Origin: Candidatus Krumholzibacteriota bacterium
GTDB taxonomy: Bacteria > Krumholzibacteriota > Krumholzibacteriia > Krumholzibacteriales > Krumholzibacteriaceae
DNA: 5,054 nucleotides
Assembly: GCA_030672805.1 (NCBI GenBank)
Contig: DAOVFR010000192.1
Coordinates: 1 to 5,054, forward strand
Reading direction: 5' to 3'
In this document: piece by piece, positions 1 through 5,054 of the stretch
Layout: every line of letters begins with the position of its first letter
How positions within the stretch are numbered: the first letter of the stretch is position 1
Notes under the pieces: model-generated
Databases searched by the model: none
The model's input: only the letters and a program-made list of their open reading frames with translations
Told to the model about the DNA's origin: nothing
Translations under genes and position numbers: made by a program

Positions 1-1160
1 GTCCCGAGGAGGTGTTCGATAACCCTTCTCTTTCGGAATGTCGTGTGGGACCCGCTTTCGGCCTCGTTCTTCAGGTAAATAAAATAAGATGAAGAAGCCT
101 GCATCAGATCGTGCAGGTTCTCCTCTCCCTGTTTTCTCACAAAACTATCGGGATCCTCACCTTCCGGCAGTTTAACGACAAACGCTTCAAGCCCATGTAT
201 GATGAACTGGTCGGCCGCTCTCACCGCTGCGCGGATGCCGGCCCGGTCTCCATCATTGATAATATATACACGTTTTGCATAACGCGCAAGGAGGCGGGCC
301 TGCTCTTCCGTCAAGGATGTGCCGCAAACAGCGCATATATTTCTTATTCCCTTCTTCCACAACATCAGGTAATCAACATAACCTTCTACAACTATTGCGG
401 AACCGCTCTTTCTTATTGCATCCTTGCCCTTGTTTAGACCGTACAGGATCCGTCCTTTCGAATAGATAGGACTTTCTGTCGTATTGAGATATTTCGGTTC
501 AGACCTGTCCAGAACCCTTCCCGCGAGGCCGACAACCCGGTTCGACAGCATCGCGATGGGAAAAATGATCCTGTTTCTGAAGTAATCCCTGTATCCGCTC
601 CCACCCCTGCTTCTCATGACAAGGTTCAGGTCAATAAGCGTATCTTTCCCGTGACCAGCCTCGAGCGCGGCCTTGTAGAGATGATCCCATCCGGCGGGCG
701 CGTACCCGATGCCGAACAGCTCACACAGATCATCATCGATGTCGCGCTCCTGGAGATATCCCCTGATACGGCCCGATTCGTCGAGAAGCGCCTTGTGGTA
801 GAACCGGGCGGCGAATTCCATCGCACTGTAATACCTGTCCCGCTTTTCCCTGCCTTCACCCGTGCCGAGGTACTTGTCGACATCGATCCCGATCTCGCGG
901 CCGAGGTTGCGGACCGCCTCGACAAAACCTACACCCTCGTACTCCATAAGAAAGTGAAATACGTTTCCGCCCTTGCCGCATCCGAAACAGTGGTAAATCT
1001 GCTTATCCGGACTCACCATGAAGCTTGGAGTCTTCTCGCCGTGAAAGGGACAGAGTGCCTTGTAGTTGCTTCCGGACTTTTTCAGTTCGAGCATCGATCC
1101 GATGATCTGCACGATATCGGTGCGCTCCCTGATCTCCTCTATAACTTTTTGTGGTATCAT
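1..1160 (-). CDS. dnaG: DNA primase DnaG, 5' portion (386 codons, truncated at the left edge)
   Basis: DnaG synthesises the short RNA primers that start Okazaki fragments at the replication fork, together with the replicative helicase. I translated this frame by hand; it stays open from the ATG at 1160 to the window edge. The N-terminal CHC2 zinc-binding domain is intact: Cys37, His40, Cys58 and Cys61, with the family spacing C-x2-H-x17-C-x2-C. The catalytic core follows, with the basic stretch RNRIIFPI (about 195-202) and GRVL (214-217). The Toprim domain has the metal-binding acidic residues Glu259 (EGY), Asp303 and Asp305 (DGDRAG), and Asp336 and Asp338 (EDPDSF). Asn302 sits where an aromatic residue or similar usually precedes DGD. 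The family is usually about 600 residues, so the C-terminal helicase-binding domain lies outside the window. The start has an AGGA four bases upstream (1165-1168), just after the mutS2 stop, suggesting translational coupling. The identity is certain; only the end is unknown. Confidence 0.97.
   Translation of the reverse strand, partial: MIPQKVIEEIRERTDIVQIIGSMLELKKSGSNYKALCPFHGEKTPSFMVSPDKQIYHCFGCGKGGNVFHFLMEYEGVGFVEAVRNLGREIGIDVDKYLGTGEGREKRDRYYSAMEFAARFYHKALLDESGRIRGYLQERDIDDDLCELFGIGYAPAGWDHLYKAALEAGHGKDTLIDLNLVMRSRGGSGYRDYFRNRIIFPIAMLSNRVVGLAGRVLDRSEPKYLNTTESPIYSKGRILYGLNKGKDAIRKSGSAIVVEGYVDYLMLWKKGIRNICAVCGTSLTEEQARLLARYAKRVYIINDGDRAGIRAAVRAADQFIIHGLEAFVVKLPEGEDPDSFVRKQGEENLHDLMQASSSYFIYLKNEAESGSHTTFRKRRVIEHLLG
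261..289 (-). promoter_or_regulatory. Possible weak promoter inside dnaG
   Basis: On the minus strand, TATATT (261-266, five of six consensus bases) lies 17 bases after TTGCGC (284-289, three of six). It is in a locally AT-richer part of dnaG, around the Toprim DGD motif, and points towards the gene expected downstream (rpoD, off the window). In E. coli, promoters inside dnaG drive rpoD. The poor -35 box makes this speculative. Confidence 0.15.
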
Positions 1161-1173
1161 AAGATCCTGTTTC

Positions 1174-3570
1174 TCACTTCAGCTTCACGATCGCCACGCC
1201 GTCACCTCCGGCCGCCGGCTGGCCCGGATGCACCTCGCTGACACGCGAATCCTCATTCAGCATCCTGTAAATTGCCCGTTTGAGAATACCCTTGCCGATT
1301 CCATGGATGATCGTCACCGTCTGCAGCCCCTGGAGCACCGCCCGGTCAATGTACGCATCGACCCTCTCCAGTGCCTCCTCCCGCTCCAGTCCCCTGACCA
1401 TCAGCTCCCCCATGACCGGTTCGAACCGGCCGGCGTTCCACGTCGCCATTCGTACGCTGTCAGGCCTACACACTTTGCTTCCCGGAGCAAGATCGCCGAC
1501 CTTCGTTTCTACCCTCATTCCTCCCTCGAGTTCCAGCTTGACCTTGGACGGATTGTCACACGAAATGATCTTCGCGTTCTTTCCGAGACTGATGATCTCT
1601 ACCCATAAACCTGTCTCGAGCAGTTCCGGCCTGATCGGGACTGCCTCGGGTTTTCGTCTGATCTTCCTTTCAAATTCCGTCTTCAGCTCCCCAACCCTCT
1701 CCTTTGCTTTCCTGATCGTCTCCCGCTCTGCCTGTGTCATCCGTATCTCCCGGATGATATGCTCCATCTCACGCCTCGTCGAGGAAACGATCTCGAGCGC
1801 TTCCTTCCTGGCCTGCTGCTCGAGGCTGTCCCGGTTTTTTCTGAAAACTTCGATACGGTCGCGGTAGCTCTCGATCAGCCCGGACAGTTCGCGTTCCTTA
1901 TTCACCAGTTCCTCACGCTCCCTGCTGACGAATCCTTCCATCTTTTCCAGATGGGCAAGAAGCTCCTCGAGCCGGAGCACATGGTCCTGCGTTCTCCCTT
2001 TCGCCCTTTCCACGATCTCACTGTCGAGCCCGAGCCTTCCCGCCATCTCGATTCCCCAGCTTCTTCCCGGGACACCCAACCTGAGCTTGAAGAGAGGCTC
2101 GAGCATCTCCGCATCGAACTCCAGCGTGGCATTGACCGCACCGGGCTTTCCATGGGCCCATCCTTTGAGCGAGGTCAGATGTGTTGTAACGACCACGAGC
2201 CCGCACCTCTCTACGAGATGATCGAGTACGGCCTCGGCGAGAGCCGCACCTTCGGCCGGATCGGTTCCGTCGCCGATCTCATCGATGAGGATCAGCGACC
2301 GCTCCCCGGCCAGCTTGATAATATTCTTCAGCCTCACGATCTTCGATGAAAAGGTGCTGAGCGACCGCTCGATCGACTGGTCATCCCCTATATCGACAAA
2401 GACCGAATCGTAGCCGGGAATGATCGTTCCCTCCCCGCACGGAAGGAGGAACCCCGCCCCGTCCATCATCACGAGAAGACCGATGGTTTTCAGCGCGATC
2501 GTTTTGCCACCCGCGTTCGGCCCGGATATAACTACCACCTTGCAATCGGGCCGGCACTCGATATCGAGAGGGATCACCGCCTTTCCATCGAGCTGCCTTT
2601 CAAGCAGGGGATGTCTCGCGTTTCTCAGAACGAGCGTCCCGTCGCTGCTGTGGCAGGGTTGGGTACACTTGAACCGCAGGGCGAACCGCGCCTTTGCACC
2701 GATCGCATCGAGCATAACGATGGTTTCCTGGTTTCCCATGAGCGCTTCACGGTTCAGAAATACCTTGTGGGTCAGGTCCCGCAGGATCCGTTCGATCTCC
2801 GCCGTCTCATCCTGAACCAAAGATTCGAGCCTGTTGTTGTCCCTGATAAACTCCATCGGTTCGACATACAGCGAGGCGCCGCTTCCGCTCGCCTGGTGAA
2901 CGATCCCGTCGATACGCGCCGCATCGCGTCTCGGAAGTGACACGACATACCGCTGGCCGCGTACCGTCACGAACTCGAAACCCTTGCCTTCACCGTGCCG
3001 TGCGGCGAAATCGGCGAATTCCTTACGGAGACGGTCACGCAGCCGCCTCGTCTCCCTGCGTATCCGGACAAGCTCCCTGCTCGCACCGTCCACCACCTCC
3101 AAGTCGGGACCGATGATCTCCGTGATGGAGCGTATCAGTTCTTCGTTTATCGATAGAGTCTTCCGGTAATTTGAGAGGAGCGGCAGCTGTTCCTCCCGCG
3201 CCGAGAGAAACCTGACTGCCGACCGCGCGGCCCTCTCGGCCGCCGCGATACGCGCCAGTTCCTCGCTGCTCGCAGTGGCCCCCTCGGCATTGATCCCTGC
3301 AAGAATATCCATGCTGTCGGTCCATCCGGACAGGGACAGATCCTCTCCCGCTTCCCCAAGCATGAACAGCTCGAGGATCTCGCCCTGGCTTCTCTCGATC
3401 TCTTCACGCAACCCTAAAGGCCCCGTCGCACGGATATGACGCGCGGCCCTTTCCGATCTCGCATCGCACGCGATCAGTTCCAGGATGTCCGCGAACTCGA
3501 GCTTTGCCAGGGCGATCTCGAGTTCCTCCGCGAGCACCGGATACCTGTCTTCTCCATCTTCATTACTCAT
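1174..3570 (-). CDS. mutS2: MutS2 family ATPase with C-terminal Smr domain (endonuclease MutS2 / RqcU-like)
   Basis: MutS2 proteins lack the mismatch-recognition domain of MutS. They are linked to suppression of homologous recombination and, in Bacillus, to splitting collided ribosomes. The 798-residue product is close to the usual length of about 780-800. Residues 1-330 form the helical core and lever, with the family-typical VDGASREL and SGSGASLYVEP. The ATPase has Walker A GPNAGGKT (350-357), the signature region around DDQSIERSLSTFSS (about 397-410), Walker B LILIDEIGDGTDP (426-438, Asp430 and Glu431) and the H-loop His464 (TTHL). A charged coiled coil spans about 524-644, followed by a small KOW-like beta region (about 650-700) and the Smr domain (about 721-798) with HGIGKG at 756-761. 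The Smr motif normally reading LDLR is LMVR (723-726). The frame could also begin one codon earlier, at a TTG (3573). I chose the ATG because AGAGA lies seven bases upstream. The gene lies 33 bases after cvpA and 13 before dnaG. Confidence 0.96.
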   Translation of the reverse strand: MSNEDGEDRYPVLAEELEIALAKLEFADILELIACDARSERAARHIRATGPLGLREEIERSQGEILELFMLGEAGEDLSLSGWTDSMDILAGINAEGATASSEELARIAAAERAARSAVRFLSAREEQLPLLSNYRKTLSINEELIRSITEIIGPDLEVVDGASRELVRIRRETRRLRDRLRKEFADFAARHGEGKGFEFVTVRGQRYVVSLPRRDAARIDGIVHQASGSGASLYVEPMEFIRDNNRLESLVQDETAEIERILRDLTHKVFLNREALMGNQETIVMLDAIGAKARFALRFKCTQPCHSSDGTLVLRNARHPLLERQLDGKAVIPLDIECRPDCKVVVISGPNAGGKTIALKTIGLLVMMDGAGFLLPCGEGTIIPGYDSVFVDIGDDQSIERSLSTFSSKIVRLKNIIKLAGERSLILIDEIGDGTDPAEGAALAEAVLDHLVERCGLVVVTTHLTSLKGWAHGKPGAVNATLEFDAEMLEPLFKLRLGVPGRSWGIEMAGRLGLDSEIVERAKGRTQDHVLRLEELLAHLEKMEGFVSREREELVNKERELSGLIESYRDRIEVFRKNRDSLEQQARKEALEIVSSTRREMEHIIREIRMTQAERETIRKAKERVGELKTEFERKIRRKPEAVPIRPELLETGLWVEIISLGKNAKIISCDNPSKVKLELEGGMRVETKVGDLAPGSKVCRPDSVRMATWNAGRFEPVMGELMVRGLEREEALERVDAYIDRAVLQGLQTVTIIHGIGKGILKRAIYRMLNEDSRVSEVHPGQPAAGGDGVAIVKLK

Positions 3571-3577
3571 CAATTTA

Positions 3578-3582
3578 TCTCT
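3578..3582 (-). promoter_or_regulatory. Weak ribosome binding site deciding the mutS2 start
   Basis: On the minus strand AGAGA precedes the ATG at 3570 by seven bases, but the in-frame TTG at 3573 by only four. The normal spacing favours the ATG. The match to the anti-Shine-Dalgarno sequence is only moderate, so mutS2 may be translated less efficiently than yqeY or cvpA. Confidence 0.45.
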
Positions 3583-3603
3583 GGGAATCGAGAAAACGTG
3601 GGG

Positions 3604-4224
3604 TCAGATCTTCTTCTGAGCCTCTTCGGCCTGCTCTTTTTTCCGCTTCAACCCCTCTTTTAACTTCTCTGCTTTCCTGTTTGCATCATTCCTGAGATCC
3701 CCGAGGTCACTCCGCGTTACCCTGCCGAAATCAAGGCGCACCGGAGACCTTGACAGGATAAGATCGAAACACGTGGGAAGCACGGGGTACAGGGCGGCAG
3801 CAACAGGATCTTCCCGCAGTTCCTTCTTGTACTTCCCGGGAAGAGGCAGATTCAGTGTGATAACCAGAAGAAGGCTCACGAGAAGAGCGCCCTTGAGAAG
3901 TCCGAAGATCCCGCCCCCGACCCGGTCGAAGGAACCAAGCAACGTGATATTCGCGATCTTCTGGAGAAAGAGGCCAAGGAAATGAAACAGCACCAGGATG
4001 CCGAAGAAGAGTGCCAGAGCCGCAATGATCAGGGACAGGTCATACGAAAGTTCGAATCTTCTCTCCAGGTATTCTCCGAGATAGTGAGCCGCGAGGAACG
4101 ATCCCACGAAGGCGGCAATGATACCTACGATCTCGAGTACCTGCCTTATAAATCCCTTCTTGATTCCCATGACAAGGAATGCGAGCATGACAACACCGAT
4201 GATTATGTCGATAATCAGGTTCAT
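3604..4224 (-). CDS. cvpA: CvpA family integral membrane protein
   Basis: This is a small inner-membrane protein of the CvpA family, named for a colicin V production gene in E. coli; its biochemical role is not established. The 206-residue product shows four hydrophobic segments at about 3-20, 28-47, 62-88 and 103-126. Two family landmarks are visible: G-x-KKGF (20-25) after the first segment, and DRVGGGIFGLLKG (100-112) leading into the fourth. The C-terminal 35 residues or so are highly charged, rich in Lys, Glu and Arg, and likely form a soluble helix or coiled coil, probably on the cytoplasmic side. The ATG at 4224 has AAGGGG five bases upstream (4230-4235). The gene lies 26 bases after yqeY and 33 before mutS2. 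cvpA next to mutS2 is a recurrent arrangement (for example in Bacillus), which supports the call. The family assignment is firm and the function is open. Confidence 0.9.
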   Translation of the reverse strand: MNLIIDIIIGVVMLAFLVMGIKKGFIRQVLEIVGIIAAFVGSFLAAHYLGEYLERRFELSYDLSLIIAALALFFGILVLFHFLGLFLQKIANITLLGSFDRVGGGIFGLLKGALLVSLLLVITLNLPLPGKYKKELREDPVAAALYPVLPTCFDLILSRSPVRLDFGRVTRSDLGDLRNDANRKAEKLKEGLKRKKEQAEEAQKKI

Positions 4225-4250
4225 ATCCGCCCCTTACATGCTTTGTATCT

Positions 4251-4709
4251 TCAATCGTTTCGAAGTCTTCCGGTGACGAGCCTGTTCACCGTTCGACCGT
4301 CGACGCGTCCCTTGAACCGCTTCATCATCTCACCCATGACCCGCCCGATATCCCCCGGCCCGGATGCACCAAGCTCCTCGATGATCTTTGCTGCCTCTGC
4401 CTCGATGTCATCAGACCCGAGCTGTTCGGGAAGGAAGGACATCACGATCTCCAGTTCCGCCTGTTCTTTCTCGACGAGATCGACCCTTCCCCCCTTCTCG
4501 AACTCCGCGATTGATTCCCTGCATCGCCGTGCATAACTCGCAATCACTGCCAATTCCTTTTCCTCGGAAAGTTCTTCGCGCTCGTCAAGCTCGGCGTTCT
4601 TCAACGCACTGAGAAGCATTCTGAGTACGCCGACCTTGATCCTGTCCCTTGCCTTGACGGAGGCCTTGAGATTCTCCCGGATCTTTCTGGTAATTACGTT
4701 CTTCTCCAT
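4251..4709 (-). CDS. yqeY: GatB/YqeY domain protein
   Basis: YqeY resembles the C-terminal helical, tRNA-binding tail of GatB, a subunit of the glutamyl-tRNA(Gln) amidotransferase. A tRNA-related role is inferred for the family but not proven. The product is 152 residues against a usual length of about 148. Family landmarks are present in order: VLRMLLSALKNAELD (28-42), the arginine-rich RRCRESIAEFEKGGR (61-75), the conserved FLPEQL (92-97), and the C-terminal block MGEMMKRFKGRVDGRTV (125-141). I chose the ATG at 4709 over the in-frame ATG at 4733. It gives the normal family N terminus, has a strong AAGGGGG six bases upstream, and leaves a leader of about 36 bases after the predicted transcription start; the upstream ATG would sit about 13 bases from that start with no good ribosome binding site. 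It is the first gene of the operon, in the position next to dnaG's operon where rpsU-yqeY is usual. Confidence 0.94.
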   Translation of the reverse strand: MEKNVITRKIRENLKASVKARDRIKVGVLRMLLSALKNAELDEREELSEEKELAVIASYARRCRESIAEFEKGGRVDLVEKEQAELEIVMSFLPEQLGSDDIEAEAAKIIEELGASGPGDIGRVMGEMMKRFKGRVDGRTVNRLVTGRLRND

Positions 4710-4715
4710 CGAGCG

Positions 4716-4722
4716 CCCCCTT
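4716..4722 (-). promoter_or_regulatory. Strong ribosome binding site deciding the yqeY start
   Basis: Read on the minus strand, AAGGGGG sits six bases before the ATG at 4709. It differs from AAGGAGG at one position. It is too far downstream to serve the alternative ATG at 4733, so it settles the start choice. Confidence 0.75.
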
Positions 4723-4752
4723 CGGATCCTCATCTATCCGGAACTACCGGTC

Positions 4753-4782
4753 ATTATAATCGTTATGCTGAATATCTGTCAA
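4753..4782 (-). promoter_or_regulatory. Consensus sigma70-type promoter for yqeY-cvpA-mutS2-dnaG
   Basis: On the minus strand, TTGACA (4777-4782) and TATAAT (4753-4758) match the housekeeping sigma factor consensus at all twelve positions, with an 18-base spacer (17 is ideal). The site falls in the only sizeable gap of the window, just after the rsmE stop at 4828 and before yqeY. Transcription would begin near 4746, giving a leader of about 36 bases to the yqeY start. No other gene is placed to use it. This suggests strong constitutive expression of the four-gene operon, separate from rsmE. The match is seen directly; activity is inferred. Confidence 0.85.
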
Positions 4783-4789
4783 TGCCCTC

Positions 4790-4810
4790 GATGTGGAACT
4801 TTCCCCCATC
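4790..4810. repeat. Imperfect inverted repeat upstream of the -35 box
   Basis: On the plus strand, GATG (4790-4793) pairs with CATC (4807-4810) and GGAA (4795-4798) pairs with TTCC (4801-4804), around a two-base centre with small internal mismatches. It lies eight bases upstream of the -35 box and 17 bases past the rsmE stop. The tight centre suits a protein-binding palindrome better than an RNA hairpin, and no run of T follows to make it an intrinsic terminator. It could be a chance palindrome. Confidence 0.25.
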
Positions 4811-4827
4811 ACTCGCGCCGTACCGAT

Positions 4828-5054
4828 TCATCCACTTGAACGGATCGACCGTACCGCGAACAACAGGCATATCGCCGCTGTCTCGCTCCTGAGTCTCGAG
4901 GCGCCGAGAGAAATGGACACAGCACCGCCGCCGGTCAGGACATCCCGCTCGGCGCGAGTGAACCCTCCCTCCGGCCCTATAACGCAGAGCAGCACGCCCT
5001 CTTCCGGAGACATGGCGGAAGCCCACGGGTTTCCCTCCCGGTCGGCGAGGTAGA
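4828..5054 (-). CDS. rsmE: 16S rRNA (uracil1498-N3)-methyltransferase RsmE, C-terminal 74 codons (truncated at the right edge)
   Basis: RsmE methylates N3 of U1498 in 16S rRNA of the small ribosomal subunit, using S-adenosylmethionine, and belongs to the SPOUT class with a C-terminal knot. The frame is open to the window edge, so an internal ATG at 5013 is not the start; 13 further codons upstream of it (beginning YLADREGNPW) are visible. The fragment has both SAM-binding knot motifs: IGPEGGFT (fragment residues 25-32, followed by the usual Glu at 35) and LGASRLRSETAA (49-60), where the family more often has LG-x-R-hydrophobic-LR-x-ETA. The protein ends 14 residues after that motif, as is normal. 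It precedes the operon promoter by about 45 bases and is probably the last gene of an upstream transcript, though read-through into yqeY is possible since no clear terminator is seen. Confidence 0.93.
   Translation of the reverse strand, partial: YLADREGNPWASAMSPEEGVLLCVIGPEGGFTRAERDVLTGGGAVSISLGASRLRSETAAICLLFAVRSIRSSG

Noticed and set aside
98..117. Perfect inverted repeat (CCTGCA and TGCAGG, eight-base loop) followed on the minus strand by a T-rich stretch
   Set aside because: It lies inside the open dnaG frame, the T-rich part is interrupted by C and A, and the stem is only six base pairs, so it is not a convincing terminator or attenuator.
651..1241. A 196-codon open frame on the plus strand opposite dnaG
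   Set aside because: It is fully antisense to a clear DnaG with intact zinc-binding and Toprim motifs, and its translation shows no recognisable domain. Such frames are common opposite GC-rich genes.
1759..2349. A 196-codon open frame on the plus strand opposite mutS2
   Set aside because: It lies antisense to the coiled coil and ATPase of MutS2, has no recognisable family features, and no ribosome binding site or promoter was evident.
3982..4536. A 184-codon plus-strand frame spanning cvpA and yqeY
   Set aside because: It crosses the intergenic gap and two well-supported minus-strand genes, and its translation has no coherent motif, so it is a shadow.
4710..4733. Longer yqeY product starting at the ATG at 4733
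   Set aside because: The eight extra residues are not typical of the family, no good ribosome binding site precedes that ATG, and it would lie about 13 bases from the predicted transcription start.
4738..4750. CCGG repeated with a five-base spacer at the predicted transcription start
   Set aside because: A four-base-pair stem is too short to claim as a regulatory hairpin, and CCGG is common in this composition.
1..5054. Search for a novel system such as a defence island, mobile element, CRISPR array or riboswitch
   Set aside because: Nearly every base is accounted for by five conserved housekeeping genes. There are no repeats arranged as an array, no transposase or integrase, and no long structured leader.

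Overview
The window is a compact, entirely bacterial housekeeping region with a GC content that looks like the high fifties. All five recognisable genes lie on the minus strand and are read right to left: the 3' end of rsmE (runs off the right edge), yqeY, cvpA, mutS2, and the 5' two thirds of dnaG (runs off the left edge). The long plus-strand open frames are antisense shadows of these genes. I see no tRNA, rRNA, CRISPR array, insertion sequence, phage gene or defence gene, and no non-coding stretch longer than about 120 bases.

From the right, positions 4828-5054 hold the C-terminal 74 codons of the 16S rRNA methyltransferase RsmE. Next is a gap of about 118 bases carrying a minus-strand promoter with both hexamers at sigma70 consensus (-35 TTGACA at 4777-4782, -10 TATAAT at 4753-4758, 18-base spacer). 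It is placed to start transcription near 4746. The genes that follow, yqeY (4251-4709), cvpA (3604-4224), mutS2 (1174-3570) and dnaG (1-1160), are separated by only 26, 33 and 13 bases and show no terminator between them, so they read as one operon.

The operon resembles the macromolecular synthesis operon (rpsU-yqeY-dnaG-rpoD) with the cvpA-mutS2 pair, often found together elsewhere, inserted in the middle. Primase starts replication primers. MutS2 acts on branched DNA or on collided ribosomes. YqeY is a GatB-related, probably tRNA-linked protein, and CvpA is a small membrane protein. rpoD is the expected next gene beyond the left edge, but it is not visible. No rpsU is present between the promoter and yqeY, although that is its usual place.

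MutS2 rules out a typical enteric gammaproteobacterium. Gene order and composition fit a deltaproteobacterium-like or other deep-branching, probably Gram-negative lineage, but the sequence alone does not fix the taxon. The points most worth a second look are the consensus promoter, the altered catalytic motif in the Smr domain of MutS2, and the missing rpsU. I did not find evidence of a new biological system.
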